Position numbers and translations under genes: made by a program
The notes under the pieces: generated by a model
What the model saw: only the letters and a program-made list of their open reading frames with translations
What the model was told of the DNA's origin: nothing
Database searches by the model: none
NCBI GenBank assembly: GCA_016219105.1
Contig: JACRCI010000053.1
Span: 1 to 43,129, forward strand
Length of the DNA stretch: 43,129 nt
Source of the DNA: Deltaproteobacteria bacterium
Lineage (GTDB): Bacteria > Desulfobacterota > GWC2-55-46 > DRQE01
Reading direction: 5' to 3'
Shown here: one piece after another, positions 9,340 to 18,828 of the stretch
How positions within the stretch are numbered: position 1 is the first letter of the stretch
Layout: every line of letters begins with the position of its first letter

Positions 9340-11484
9340 ATGAATAAAAAAAACGCCTTTCTTTTCATAGCCTTCCTCATCCTCGTCATTTTTCAGTCAG
9401 AGGCATTCTCCGCCGACTCGGACGGGTTTTTCAAAAAAGACGAGCCGATAGACATGACCGGCGATACCGTAACCTATGAAAAGGCGAAGAACACCTATTA
9501 CGGCGAGGGTAACGTGGTCGTTGTGCAGGGCACTACCACGCTAAAGGCGGACAGGGTCGTCGTGGACATGGATTCAGGGGTCGCCACCGCGTCAGGCGGC
9601 GTGGAGATACTGAGCGCCGGCGGGGATTACCTCAAGGGCTCTACCGTAACCGTGGACATGAATAAAGACACGGCCGTTGCCGTCTCGGGAAGGCTCTTTT
9701 TCAAAGAGGGAAACATATACGTGTTCGGCCATACCGTAAAGAAAATCGGCCCGCGGACGTTCGATTCCGAGGAAAGCGTTTTCACCACGTGCGACTGCGA
9801 GGAGGGCGTCTCCCCGGCATGGAGCCTTCGCACGGCCTATTCAAAAATGAAGGCCGAGGGTTTTTACAGCGGGTGGAACGCGTTTTTTTACGTAAAAGAC
9901 GTGCCGATCTTGTACTCCCCCTTCATCGCGGCCCCGGCAAGGATGAAGAGGCAGACGGGTTTCCTCACGCCGAGGTTCGGGTATTCGAGCCTGAGGGGAG
10001 CCGAATTTGACAACGCCTTTTTCTGGGCCATATCGGACTCGACGGACTCCACGTTCTACCTCGATGTAGAGACGAAAAGGGGCGTCGGAGAGGGCGTTGA
10101 ATACCGCTACTACAGGACGAAAACGAGCCGCGGGGAGATTTATTTCTACCACTTCAGCGAAAACGACATAAACCGCGTACGGGGTTTCAGGAGCGGCGCT
10201 AACAACTTCTCAAGACCTTTTTCAGCCGGAAGCGAACGCTGGGAGGCCCGGTTTTCGCACAGGGAGGACCTCGCCTCCGACGTTATCCTCAGGGCGGACG
10301 TGCTGAGGGTGAGCGACGATGAATATTTCATAGACTTCGCGAGTGATCAGAAGGTTCGGTCGCTCGAAAGCCTCGAATCCACCGTCTCGGCGACAAAGAA
10401 CTGGGAGGCATACAGCCTCGTCGCCCAATTCAGGGTCTTCGACAACCTCTTCCTCAAGGACGATTCCACGGTCGTCAATGTCCTTCCGGCAATGTCATTT
10501 TCAGGGGAAAGGCGGCGGCTTTCAAATACACCGGTTTTTCTCTCGATAAACTCCGCGCTCGTGAACTTTGAAAGGGGAAAAGGCGATGACGGCCAGAGGC
10601 TGGACGTAAGGCCGGGCCTGAGCCTGCCGCTTAAGCCCGGGGGATGGGTTGAGGTGACGTCGTCTTTTTCGCCGAGGCTCACGTTTTACAGGATGAACGG
10701 CACCCCGGCGGACGCCTCTTTCGAACGCTATCACGACAGATACATCTACGAGTTCAAGGTTGATTCCACAACAACGCTCGTCCGCTATTTCGACACATCG
10801 TTAAACGGCGTGGAAAAACTCCGGCACACCATAAGGCCGCGCCTTGTCTACACCTATGTCCCGGCCTATAATCAGGACAGGCTTCCTGACTATGACGGGG
10901 TTGACAGGATAGGTCCCGAGAACTCCATCCGCTATTCCGTTAACTCGACCGTTGCCGGTCATCTGGCCGGCAACGGCCGGCGCGACATCTTCTATATGGA
11001 TTTGAGCCAGTCCTACGACATCAGGGAGACCCGCGGCCACGACGGCGGAAGGCGCCCTTTTTCGGACATAAACGGCGAGATGGCGTTAATCCCGGTTGAC
11101 GGGGTGTCGCTCAGCACCAGGGGCGCATACGACGTGTATGACAAGAGGTTCGAGAACTACGACGCCGCATTCCGCATGGACGATGAGAGGGGCAATAACC
11201 TCTTTATTTCATACCGCTACATAAGGAGTTCCACCGGCTACATCGAGGCGGCCCTTAAGCGCAGGCTTTCGGACGCCGTATACCTCGGTTTCCGGCAGCG
11301 GTATTCGTTCAGGGATAGCGAGTCCATATCAAGGGACTATACCGTCGAGTATAGGCACCAATGCTGGAGCGGGGAACTGGTCTACACGGAAAAGCTCAAC
11401 GAAAAGATGGTGATGGCGACGTTCAGCCTCAAGGGCATAGGCGAAGTTATGAGCGCGAAGGCGAGCGTGTATGAAAGCCGCTAA
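9340..11484 (+). CDS. lptD: LPS assembly outer membrane protein LptD
   Basis: The outer-membrane barrel that, with LptE, inserts lipopolysaccharide into the outer leaflet. A Sec signal peptide (residues 1-25: KKNAFLFIAFLILVIFQSEAF, then SADS) is followed by an OstA/LptA-like beta-jellyroll. That domain has the typical pattern GDTVTYEKAKNTYYGEGNVVV, TLKADRVVVDMDSG and GDYLKGSTVTVD. After about residue 150 the LptD barrel begins (YSKMKAEGFYSGWNAFFYVKDVPILYSPF, then FGYSSLRGAEFDNAFFWAIS). At 714 residues it is a normal length. The cysteine pair VFTTCDCEEG sits at the usual N-domain position. The presence of lptD shows an LPS-bearing outer membrane. Confidence 0.93.
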   Translation: MNKKNAFLFIAFLILVIFQSEAFSADSDGFFKKDEPIDMTGDTVTYEKAKNTYYGEGNVVVVQGTTTLKADRVVVDMDSGVATASGGVEILSAGGDYLKGSTVTVDMNKDTAVAVSGRLFFKEGNIYVFGHTVKKIGPRTFDSEESVFTTCDCEEGVSPAWSLRTAYSKMKAEGFYSGWNAFFYVKDVPILYSPFIAAPARMKRQTGFLTPRFGYSSLRGAEFDNAFFWAISDSTDSTFYLDVETKRGVGEGVEYRYYRTKTSRGEIYFYHFSENDINRVRGFRSGANNFSRPFSAGSERWEARFSHREDLASDVILRADVLRVSDDEYFIDFASDQKVRSLESLESTVSATKNWEAYSLVAQFRVFDNLFLKDDSTVVNVLPAMSFSGERRRLSNTPVFLSINSALVNFERGKGDDGQRLDVRPGLSLPLKPGGWVEVTSSFSPRLTFYRMNGTPADASFERYHDRYIYEFKVDSTTTLVRYFDTSLNGVEKLRHTIRPRLVYTYVPAYNQDRLPDYDGVDRIGPENSIRYSVNSTVAGHLAGNGRRDIFYMDLSQSYDIRETRGHDGGRRPFSDINGEMALIPVDGVSLSTRGAYDVYDKRFENYDAAFRMDDERGNNLFISYRYIRSSTGYIEAALKRRLSDAVYLGFRQRYSFRDSESISRDYTVEYRHQCWSGELVYTEKLNEKMVMATFSLKGIGEVMSAKASVYESR

Positions 11485-11520
11485 ATGGCTTGCGGCGTCT
11501 CGCCGCCGGACGGCGCGTTT

Positions 11521-12564
11521 ATGAACGAGAAGGACAGGTTCTTAAGGGCGGTCTCCGGAGGCGGATGCGACAGGCCTCCGGTCATAGTGCCGGGTTCGTT
11601 TGTTTCAATGGCAAGCCGCGAGGTCATGGAAAAAGGCGGTTTCCTCACCCCTTCCCTCCACTCATCCGGGCGCATGCTTTCCGAGTTATCGGTCTTCCTC
11701 CACGATGAGGCCGGGATAGAAAACCTCGGAGTGCCTTTTACCCTCAGGGTCGAGTCAGAGGCCTACGGCGGCGAGACCGATCAAAGGCCCGCCGGCATGG
11801 CCGGCCGGCGGGCCGCAGGGCCTTCAACGCCGTCGTATCCGCTTAAGGAGGCCGCGGAATATAAAAAGCTTAAAAAACTCAATCCCCATAAAGACGGCCG
11901 GCTCCCGGTCGTCCTCGAATGCATCGCCGAACTGAGCAACAGGAGGCCGTATGTGCCGGTTGTGGCTGACGTTGTCGGCCCCTTAAGCCTCTCAAGCGCG
12001 CTCATTGACGCGGGGGTGCTTTTAAGGGCCCTCGTTAACGAACCCGATGATGTGCGCGGCCTGCTGTCATTTCTTTCCGGCAACACAATCGCCTACTGCC
12101 GCGCGCTGGTGGACAACGGAGCTACCGCGATATGCATCGTTGATCCATTTTCAACCGCCTCCACGCTCGGGGCGAAATTCATGAGCGAATTTTCGCTGCC
12201 CTACATTGAAAGGATTACCGAAGCCGCGCACAATATGGGGTGTCCCGTGATAGCGCACCTGTGCGGCGGCCTCAATGGAACGCGGGGCATGGGGGCATCA
12301 ATTGCAAGGCTCTCCGCCGACTGCCTGAGCGTGGATGCGGATATGACCGTAGGGGACGCCAGAGCGCTTTTTAACGGACGTCCGGTCATGGCGGGCTTGA
12401 GTTCCATGCTCCTTTCCTCCGGAAGTCCCGTCGAGGTCAGGCGGGCGGCCGAGAGGGCCGTGGCCCAGGGGGTTGACGTGCTTTCGCCTTCCTGCGGGCT
12501 CGATGAGTTTGTTACTCTCGCCAATCTGCGGGCCCAAAATTTATGGTGGAGAAGGGCGATGTAG
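11521..12564 (+). CDS. Uroporphyrinogen decarboxylase-family corrinoid methyltransferase (MtaA/MtbA-like)
   Basis: The start MNEKDRFLRAVSGGGCDRPPV and the zinc-binding PVIAHLCGG, with a late cysteine in LSPSCGL, identify the methylcobamide:thiol methyltransferase branch of the UroD superfamily. The His-x-Cys zinc site rules out true HemE activity. In methanogens such enzymes methylate coenzyme M; in bacteria the substrates are mostly unknown, and no corrinoid protein or methyltransferase partner is visible beside it. An ATG at 11485, directly after the lptD stop, would add 12 residues unlike the family, so 11521 is preferred. A perfect 11-bp GC palindrome (11786-11814) encodes an extra RPAGMAGRRAAG stretch about 90 residues in. 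Confidence 0.82.
   Translation: MNEKDRFLRAVSGGGCDRPPVIVPGSFVSMASREVMEKGGFLTPSLHSSGRMLSELSVFLHDEAGIENLGVPFTLRVESEAYGGETDQRPAGMAGRRAAGPSTPSYPLKEAAEYKKLKKLNPHKDGRLPVVLECIAELSNRRPYVPVVADVVGPLSLSSALIDAGVLLRALVNEPDDVRGLLSFLSGNTIAYCRALVDNGATAICIVDPFSTASTLGAKFMSEFSLPYIERITEAAHNMGCPVIAHLCGGLNGTRGMGASIARLSADCLSVDADMTVGDARALFNGRPVMAGLSSMLLSSGSPVEVRRAAERAVAQGVDVLSPSCGLDEFVTLANLRAQNLWWRRAM
11786..11814. repeat. Intragenic GC palindrome in the MtaA-like gene
   Basis: GGCCCGCCGGC (11786-11796) and its exact inverse complement (11804-11814) flank a 7-base loop inside the coding sequence. The encoded RPAGMAGRRAAG is low in complexity and falls in a loop of the family that varies in length. It resembles the other GC-rich intragenic repeats of this window in base content (GCCGGC and GGCCGG cores), but is not an exact copy of them. 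Confidence 0.6.
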
Positions 12565-12597
12565 GGCGCCCGAGGGAGGCGCATTGCTTTACCCTGA

Positions 12598-12638
12598 AAT
12601 TTCCTTCCAGTCCAATGGAATTTCCTTCCAGTCCAATG
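12598..12638 (+). repeat. Two tandem copies of a 21-bp unit
   Basis: AATTTCCTTCCAGTCCAATG occurs at 12598-12617 and again at 12619-12638, a period of 21 bases with one linking G. It lies between the methyltransferase stop and the promoter of the next gene. The 21-base period is the same as that of the unrelated tandem repeat at 12737-12801. Confidence 0.85.
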
Positions 12639-12656
12639 TCCAGCGGCTGTTTTGGC

Positions 12657-12685
12657 TTGACTCCCAAGGGCTTTTTGTATATGAT
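12657..12685 (+). promoter_or_regulatory. Sigma70-type promoter before the FG-GAP protein gene
   Basis: TTGACT (12657-12662), a 17-base spacer and TATGAT (12680-12685) give five-of-six matches in both boxes at ideal spacing. Transcription should start near 12692, very close to the first candidate start codons (12700, 12724). Confidence 0.65.
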
Positions 12686-12723
12686 GACCCATTGAGTTTA
12701 TGCAATACGCTGACCGTATAATC

Positions 12724-14472
12724 ATGAGTATTACCGGCGAGGCCGGCTGGTTGGCCGGCAAGGCCAACTGGATTGCCGGCAAGGCCGGTTGGATTACCGG
12801 GAAACACCTCTCCGTAATGACAGCCGTCATATCCGTGGCGGCCATTTCCCTCATGTTCTTTTCCCCGTCCAACGGCATTTCAGACGACCGGCAGGGCCTG
12901 TTGGGCGATCGGTCGTCCGTTAAGGTGGCGGTTATCCCGTGGCGGGTCCATGCCGAGGGGAACCCGGAATACATCGAGAAGGCCGTAACGGACATGCTCA
13001 CCTCCAGGGTAGGCTCGGCCGACGGGATTGAGATTATACGGAAAGACATCGTATCCGACGCCGTTAAAGAGTACGGCGGCGCTGAATTCACGGAAAAGGC
13101 CGCGGAGGACGTCGGGCGTAAACTCGGCGCGGATTACGTCCTCTTTGGAAGTTTTTCCCTCGTGGGCGGGAATTTGAGCATGGACGCCAAACTCCTCAAC
13201 TTGAAAAGCGGAGTGCTTAAGTCCCTGTACTCGACCGGCAGGGGCATGGACAGCGCGGTTGACATGACCGGGGAACTCGCGTCGGATGCCGTATCTCTCA
13301 TCACAGGCGTGCCAGCGGCCCCGAGGCGCGCCGGAGGGTCTTATACCGGGAAGTTTTCCACCCCGCAGCCCTCTGCCGGCGTTGCGCGCGAGGGCGCTGA
13401 GGCGGAACTTGCGGAAGAGGGTTTTATAATCAAGAAGAAAAAAGGCGAGCGGGGTTTCATAGGGAAAAAGAGGATAGGCGAAGGCTCGTATAAGATGATG
13501 GAGGCGGCCGACCTCGACGGCGACGGGAAGGCGGAGATCGCGTTCCTCGGCGAAAAGGAGATCGTCATAGCTAAAGTCGAGGGGGAGGGGCTTAAGAAGG
13601 TAAAGGTCATAACCGCGGGGGACTTGGTCCAGAACGTCTCCATATCCGCGTACGACGGAGACGGAGACGGCAGGCCGGAACTCTACGTGTCGAGGATCGG
13701 GGAATCCTTTCCTGACGGCTGCGTGCTTAAGTATAAAGACGGCACATACGCGCTGACATCCTGCGGCATACAGTTTTTCATGAGGGCGGTGGAGGTGCAG
13801 GGCAAGGGGAAAATTCTCCTGGGACAGGGTTTCAGGAGGGAGGGCGGCTTTAATAAGGCCGTAAAAGTCTTGAAGGTCGAGGGCGCCGTGGTGAAGGACG
13901 CCGGTGATTTCACGCTGCCCCCCAACGTGGGCATCTATGATCTCGCCCTCCTTGACATAACGGGCGACGGAGAGAACGACGTCGTGGCCCTGGACGCCAG
14001 GGGGTTCATGAAGATATATACGAAGAGGGAAAATGGGCAATGGGCCGAGGAATGGAAGAGCGCGGAATCCTACGGAGGCGACCTGAACACGATCGAGCTT
14101 GCCGGGGGCAAGGAAAGTTCGGCCAGGGGCTTTGTGTCCGTAAACGGAAGGTTCCTTTATGCGGACGTTAACGGCGACGGCGCTTTGGACGTGATAATAA
14201 AGAAAAACGTCGCGGGCGGCATCTTCGGCGAGATGTCCGAGAGGGTCATGTCCTTTAAGAACGGGAGCGTGAGGGGCCTTGACTGGGACGGAGCGGTGCT
14301 CGCCGAGAGCTGGAGGACAAAAGACATAACCGGCTACATAGCCGACTTCTTCATAGGCGATATGGACAATAACGGGGAGAAAGACATAACCATCCTCGTC
14401 GTTGAGCAGGGCGGATTGTTTTCAGGGAAGGAAACAAGCGCGCTTCTCTCTTACAAACTCACCGTGCAGTGA
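12724..14472 (+). CDS. Exported FlgO-like / FG-GAP (VCBS) repeat protein
   Basis: A hydrophobic stretch (TAVISVAAISLMFF) near the N-terminus suggests export or membrane anchoring. Next comes a FlgO/GNA1162-like domain (SVKVAVIPWRVHAEG, KAAEDVGRKLGADYVLFGSF, then LLNLKSG). A beta-propeller of FG-GAP repeats with calcium-type loops follows: DLDGDGKAEI, DGDGDGRPEL, DITGDGENDV, DVNGDGALDV and DMDNNGEKDI. It is probably periplasmic or on the surface; the ligand is unknown. The start is uncertain: ATGs at 12700, 12724 and 12817 are in frame and none has a good ribosome binding site. From 12724 the product begins with three GKAGWIA-like repeats encoded by a 21-bp tandem repeat; from 12817 it begins directly at the hydrophobic segment. 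Confidence 0.8.
   Translation: MSITGEAGWLAGKANWIAGKAGWITGKHLSVMTAVISVAAISLMFFSPSNGISDDRQGLLGDRSSVKVAVIPWRVHAEGNPEYIEKAVTDMLTSRVGSADGIEIIRKDIVSDAVKEYGGAEFTEKAAEDVGRKLGADYVLFGSFSLVGGNLSMDAKLLNLKSGVLKSLYSTGRGMDSAVDMTGELASDAVSLITGVPAAPRRAGGSYTGKFSTPQPSAGVAREGAEAELAEEGFIIKKKKGERGFIGKKRIGEGSYKMMEAADLDGDGKAEIAFLGEKEIVIAKVEGEGLKKVKVITAGDLVQNVSISAYDGDGDGRPELYVSRIGESFPDGCVLKYKDGTYALTSCGIQFFMRAVEVQGKGKILLGQGFRREGGFNKAVKVLKVEGAVVKDAGDFTLPPNVGIYDLALLDITGDGENDVVALDARGFMKIYTKRENGQWAEEWKSAESYGGDLNTIELAGGKESSARGFVSVNGRFLYADVNGDGALDVIIKKNVAGGIFGEMSERVMSFKNGSVRGLDWDGAVLAESWRTKDITGYIADFFIGDMDNNGEKDITILVVEQGGLFSGKETSALLSYKLTVQ
12737..12801 (+). repeat. Three tandem 21-bp GC-rich units at the start of the FG-GAP gene
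   Basis: Three imperfect 21-base units with the core GGCCGGYTGGWTKRCCGGC encode GEAGWLA, GKANWIA and GKAGWIT. The first unit (12745-12765) matches 29005-29025 inside tolC at 20 of 21 positions but is read in another frame there. So this is the same dispersed repeat family, here amplified in tandem between promoter and signal sequence. Confidence 0.7.
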
Positions 14473-14632
14473 TCCTCCCCCGCGGGTTTATTCCCACCCT
14501 CGTCTTTGTATGTGAAGATATCTTCTTGCCGCCCCGTGTTGATTCCAGCGAGATTCTTCCGATGGCAGGTACTAATTATTCACATTTTAACGGGCCGTTT
14601 AGGCGGCCGGATTAAACGCAAAAAGGAGCAGT

Positions 14633-16267
14633 ATGTTGGAAGAGAAGGTTTTAACGTTCAAGGATTTCGGTTTGAGCAATGAGGTTTTAAGGGCGGTGGC
14701 TTCGATGGGTTTCGAGGTCCCGACGCCGATACAGGAAAAGACCATACCGGTGCTCTTGGCGGGCAGGGACATCATAGGACAGGCGCAGACCGGCACCGGG
14801 AAAACGGCCGCGTTCGGCATACCGATAGTGGAGAGAATAGACAAAAGCCTGCGCGGGGTACAGGCCATAATACTCGCCCCAACGAGGGAACTCGCCGTGC
14901 AGGCGGCGGAAGAGATGAATAAAATCGGCCGCCCCAAGGGCCTGCACGCGCTGCCGGTGTACGGCGGGACGAGTATCCTGAGGCAGATAAACGCCCTGAA
15001 AAAAGGCGTCCATATAGTGGTCGGCACGCCGGGCAGGGTGCTGGACCATATCGAAAGGAAAACCCTTGACCTCAAGGGAGTGAAGGTGGTTGTCCTCGAC
15101 GAGGCCGACGAGATGCTCGACATGGGGTTTGTGGACGATATCACCCGGATACTCAAGGAAACCCCGGCCCAGAGGCAGACCATGCTTTTTTCGGCGACAA
15201 TGCCGGAGGGGATATTGAGGATAGCGAAACGCTACATGACCTCGCCTGAGAAGATAAGGATAGCCGGAGACACGCTTACGGCCCCGAAGATAGACCAGGT
15301 ATTCTACGAGGTAAGGGAGGAAAGGAAGCTCGACGCCCTTTCGAGGCTCATAGATTCCAACGACGAGGGGCGGTTCCTCGTTTTCTGCCATACGAAGAGG
15401 GATGTGGACGACGTGGCGTCCAATCTGAAACTCAGGGGATACGAGGCCGACGCCATGCACGGGGACTTCACGCAGGCCCAGAGGGAGAGCGTGCTCAAGA
15501 AATTCAGGGACTCGAGGGTGGACGTGTTGGTGGCGACCGACGTCGCGGCAAGGGGCCTTGACATAAGCGACATATCCCATGTCGTGAACTACGCCATACC
15601 GCAGAACCCTGAGTCCTACGTCCACAGGGTAGGAAGGACCGGAAGGGCTGGAAGGGGAGGGGTGGCCGTCACGTTCGTTACCCCGAGGGAGGAAAGGCAA
15701 CTGCGCCTTATAAAGACCGTGTCAAAGGCCGACATAAAGAGGGGGAAGCTCCCCACCGGCGAAGAGGTCTTGACTGCGCGCATCTCAAACCTTAAAAACA
15801 GGATACAGGAGTTCATTGACGACAAGAGGTTCGATAAGTTCCTCAAGGTTGCTTCGGAGATGACGGCCGACATCCCTCCGATGGAGGCCCTGGCCGCGCT
15901 CCTTAAATTCCAGTTGGAGGGTTTATCGTCCGGCCCAGCGGAGGAAATCCCCCAGGCCGACAGCGGCGCCGCTTACGGCATGGCACGGTTGTTTATGACC
16001 GTCGGAAGGGAGCAGGGCATAAGGGCCGCGGATATAGTGGACGCCATCTCTAAAAAGGCCGGAATCCCGAAGGACTCGGTAAAGGGGATAAACATATTCG
16101 ACACGTTCACGTTCGTGGACGTGCCGGCGAACGCGGCTGAAAAGGTCATCGAGTTCATGCACCAGAGCATCATATCCGGGCGCAAGGTGGCGGTCTCCAC
16201 GGCCAGGCCGAGGGGCTCGTCCGGCGGGTCTGAAAAATACGGCCGGAAACCCTTTCGCGCGCGATAG
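14633..16267 (+). CDS. DEAD-box ATP-dependent RNA helicase (CsdA/DbpA type)
   Basis: Unwinds structured RNA, probably in ribosome assembly or at low temperature. The Q motif (TPIQEKTIP), motif I AQTGTGKT, Ia PTRELA, Ib GTPGR, II DEAD, III SAT, V ATDVAARGLDI and VI HRVGRTGRAG are all intact. The C-terminal part (about residues 440-520: AYGMARLFMTVGREQGIRAADIVDAI) is a DbpA-type RNA-binding domain, followed by a Gly/Arg-rich tail. AAAAAGGAGCAGT precedes the ATG. The 160-base upstream gap contains GAAGATATCTTC but no promoter I would trust. A strong terminator follows the gene. Confidence 0.93.
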   Translation: MLEEKVLTFKDFGLSNEVLRAVASMGFEVPTPIQEKTIPVLLAGRDIIGQAQTGTGKTAAFGIPIVERIDKSLRGVQAIILAPTRELAVQAAEEMNKIGRPKGLHALPVYGGTSILRQINALKKGVHIVVGTPGRVLDHIERKTLDLKGVKVVVLDEADEMLDMGFVDDITRILKETPAQRQTMLFSATMPEGILRIAKRYMTSPEKIRIAGDTLTAPKIDQVFYEVREERKLDALSRLIDSNDEGRFLVFCHTKRDVDDVASNLKLRGYEADAMHGDFTQAQRESVLKKFRDSRVDVLVATDVAARGLDISDISHVVNYAIPQNPESYVHRVGRTGRAGRGGVAVTFVTPREERQLRLIKTVSKADIKRGKLPTGEEVLTARISNLKNRIQEFIDDKRFDKFLKVASEMTADIPPMEALAALLKFQLEGLSSGPAEEIPQADSGAAYGMARLFMTVGREQGIRAADIVDAISKKAGIPKDSVKGINIFDTFTFVDVPANAAEKVIEFMHQSIISGRKVAVSTARPRGSSGGSEKYGRKPFRAR

Positions 16268-16341
16268 TCCGGATTTTTTCCGCGGCGCCTGTTCAGATTT
16301 ATTCCGCTATAATCTAAAGCAGCCTTTATCCGGCTTCGTCG

Positions 16342-16374
16342 GCCGACCAGCCGGTCTCGTGGTCGGCTGTTTTT
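16342..16374 (+). terminator. Intrinsic terminator after the helicase gene
   Basis: GCCGACCA (16342-16349) pairs perfectly with TGGTCGGC (16360-16367), followed by TGTTTTT. A TATAAT at 16308-16313 lies just upstream without a good -35, so a very short separate transcript is possible but weakly supported. Confidence 0.75.
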
Positions 16375-16379
16375 CCGGT

Positions 16380-16408
16380 TTGACATTCTACGTTGCGTAG
16401 AATATATT
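16380..16408 (+). promoter_or_regulatory. Strong promoter with palindromic operator in its spacer (copper ATPase)
   Basis: TTGACA (16380-16385) and TATATT (16403-16408) are separated by exactly 17 bases. Those 17 bases are the palindrome TTCTACGTTGCGTAGAA; the 19-base form starts one base earlier and ends one base later. A repressor bound here would cover the whole promoter. The TAC-N-GTA core resembles operators of the BlaI/CopY family, which fits a copper pump, but this is inference. The same 19-base pattern occurs at 42947-42965. Confidence 0.75.
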
Positions 16409-16476
16409 TGGAATGAAGGCTGAGCCGCCCGGTGGATTGGGAGAAGCGGTTTTAAATTTTTTCAGAGAGGCTGACT

Positions 16477-18828
16477 GTGGCAAAAGACCCGGTGTGCAAC
16501 ATGGACGTCGCCAAGGACAGGGCCGCCGGAAGGTGCGACTACAAAGGGGAGACGTTTTATTTTTGCAACCCGCGCTGCAAGGTGCGTTTTGAGGCCGACC
16601 CGGAAAGTTTCATCCATCCGGCGGGGTCTCCCCTGAAACATCATGCGGACATGACCAAGGACAAACCCTCTGCTTCCGCACATGAAACCGCCAAAGACCC
16701 CATCTGCGGCATGGTCGTGGAAAAGGACAAATCCCTCAAAAAAGAGATTGGCGGAAGGGCTTATTATTTCTGCAGCGACGGGTGTCTGAGGACCTTCGAG
16801 GCCCCGGAAGAGGAGCTCAGGAGCCTGAAGAGACGGGTCTCCATAGCCCTTGCCGGAGTCCTGGTACTCGCCATCTTGAGGGCCGGAGTTTTCCTCGGCC
16901 TTGCCGCCGGCGCGACCATCCTGACGTGGGCGCCGATACCGCAACTGCCGTGGTTCACCTGGGGCGTGTGGTTGTTTATACTCGTCACTCCGGTTCAGTT
17001 TATCGGCGGATGGGGCTTTTACAGGGGGGCGTATAACGCGGTGGCGAACCGGATGATAAACATGGACTTCCTGATAGCCCTCGGAACGACCGTGGCCTAT
17101 GTGTACTCGGTCATCGTCATATTCGCCCCGGACGTCCTGCCCGTAAAGGTGGAGGAGCGCAACGTATATTTCGAGGTCTCGGCCGTGATAATAGCCTTCG
17201 TGCTCCTCGGCAAATACATGGAGGAGCTTATAAAGAAAAGGTCATCGGCCGCGGTTAGAAAACTCCTCGATCTGAAGCCGATGACCGCCCGCGTGGTGAG
17301 GGAAGGCGCCGAGATGGAGATCCCGGCCGAGTTCGTCCGGATAGGCGACGTCGTGGTCGTGAGGCCGGGCGAGAAGATACCCGCGGACGGCGTGGTTATA
17401 GAGGGGCAATCCGCGGTTGACGAGAAGATGATAACCGGCGAGAGCATCCCGGTGGAAAAAACACCCGGAGACAACGTCACCGGCGGCACGTTAAATAAGG
17501 TGGGGATGTTCAGGTTCAGGGCTGAAAGGGTCGGCGCGGACACGACCCTGAGCCAGATTATAAAGATGGTGGAAGAGGCCCAGGCTTCCAGCGCTCCGAT
17601 ACAGAGGATAGCCGACAGGGTGGCCGGATATTTCGTCCTGGCCGTTATAACGGTCGCCTTTGCGGCATTCTTCGGGTGGTGGCTTGCGGCCGGGAATTTC
17701 CCGCAGGGGCTTCTGTCGTTCATAGCGGTATTGATTATAGCGTGCCCATGCGCCCTCGGCATCGCGACCCCGGCCGCACTCATGGTCGGGGTGGGCAAGG
17801 GCGCCGAGGCCGGGATACTGATAAGGGGAGGGGAATATCTGGAGCGGGCCGAGAAGCTCACGACCGTCATATTCGACAAGACCGGGACGCTCACGAAGGG
17901 ACAGCCCTCGGTCACCGACATAATCGTAAACCCGGCTTCCGGGGCCAAAGGCGAGGACGAGGTCCTGCTCTACGCCGCCGTTGCGGAAAAGGGATCGGAG
18001 CATCCGCTCGCCGAGGCTGTCCTGGATGCCGCGCGGATGAAAGGGATTATCGTCCCGGACGCCGAAAAGTTCGAGGCCGTCCCCGGACAGGGGGTGAGGG
18101 CGGCGTATAATGGCGCCGCCGTCCTTTTCGGGAACAGAAAACTCATGGACGCAGGCGGCGTGGCAACGGCGGGGGTGGAGGAAAAGCTCATCTCACTTGA
18201 GGAGGACGGGAAGACCGCGATGCTTATCTCAAGGGACGGCATCCTCCTGGGAGTTATCGCCGTGGCGGATACGATTAAGCCGCGCGCGCGGGAGGCCGTG
18301 GCAACGCTTAAGAAAGAAGGCGTTGAGGTCGCGATGCTCACCGGGGATAATGAACGGACCGCGAGGGCGATCGCCTTGCGCGCCGGGATAGATGTCGTCA
18401 TAGCCGACGTCATGCCCGGAGAAAAGGCGGATGTGATAAAAAAGCTCCAGGCAAAGGGAAAGATCGTCGCCATGGTCGGCGACGGCATAAACGACGCCCC
18501 GGCGCTCGCTGAGGCTGACATAGGGATAGCGATAGGAAGCGGCTCGGACGTCGCCAAGGAGACCGGCGGCATAATACTGGTAAGGGACGACTTAAGGGAC
18601 GTGGCCGCCGGTATAAGGCTGTCGAGGGCCACGATGCGCAAGATAAAGCAGAACCTTTTCTGGGCGTTTGTCTACAACTCGGTCGGGGTACCCGTTGCGG
18701 CGCTGGGCTTCCTGAATCCGATAATAGCCGCCGCGGCCATGGCGCTCTCTTCCCTGTCGGTCGTCACGAACTCGGCCATGTTGAAAAGGCTCAGGATAAA
18801 AGAAGGGGATGCGCCTACCACTTCTTGA
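16477..18828 (+). CDS. Copper-type P1B ATPase with two N-terminal YHS domains
   Basis: ATP-driven heavy-metal exporter in the inner membrane. Residues 1-50 and 65-110 are two YHS domains (DPVCNMDV with [22 protein letters not shown] with [13 protein letters not shown]), replacing the usual HMA metal-binding domains. The ATPase core has the metal-binding [13 protein letters not shown], the phosphorylation site DKTGTLT, the ATP-binding SEHPLAEA, the hinge [16 protein letters not shown], and [10 protein letters not shown] with [12 protein letters not shown] in the last helices, typical of Cu(I) pumps. The start is a GTG at 16477 with AGAGG upstream. A strong promoter with an embedded operator precedes it. 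The 3' end overlaps the convergent DUF486 gene by 14 bases. Confidence 0.93.
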   Translation: MAKDPVCNMDVAKDRAAGRCDYKGETFYFCNPRCKVRFEADPESFIHPAGSPLKHHADMTKDKPSASAHETAKDPICGMVVEKDKSLKKEIGGRAYYFCSDGCLRTFEAPEEELRSLKRRVSIALAGVLVLAILRAGVFLGLAAGATILTWAPIPQLPWFTWGVWLFILVTPVQFIGGWGFYRGAYNAVANRMINMDFLIALGTTVAYVYSVIVIFAPDVLPVKVEERNVYFEVSAVIIAFVLLGKYMEELIKKRSSAAVRKLLDLKPMTARVVREGAEMEIPAEFVRIGDVVVVRPGEKIPADGVVIEGQSAVDEKMITGESIPVEKTPGDNVTGGTLNKVGMFRFRAERVGADTTLSQIIKMVEEAQASSAPIQRIADRVAGYFVLAVITVAFAAFFGWWLAAGNFPQGLLSFIAVLIIACPCALGIATPAALMVGVGKGAEAGILIRGGEYLERAEKLTTVIFDKTGTLTKGQPSVTDIIVNPASGAKGEDEVLLYAAVAEKGSEHPLAEAVLDAARMKGIIVPDAEKFEAVPGQGVRAAYNGAAVLFGNRKLMDAGGVATAGVEEKLISLEEDGKTAMLISRDGILLGVIAVADTIKPRAREAVATLKKEGVEVAMLTGDNERTARAIALRAGIDVVIADVMPGEKADVIKKLQAKGKIVAMVGDGINDAPALAEADIGIAIGSGSDVAKETGGIILVRDDLRDVAAGIRLSRATMRKIKQNLFWAFVYNSVGVPVAALGFLNPIIAAAAMALSSLSVVTNSAMLKRLRIKEGDAPTTS

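Noticed and set aside
16290-16375. Short noncoding RNA between TATAAT at 16308 and the terminator at 16342-16374
   Set aside because: No acceptable -35 at 16-18 bases from TATAAT. The terminator is sufficiently explained by the helicase gene.
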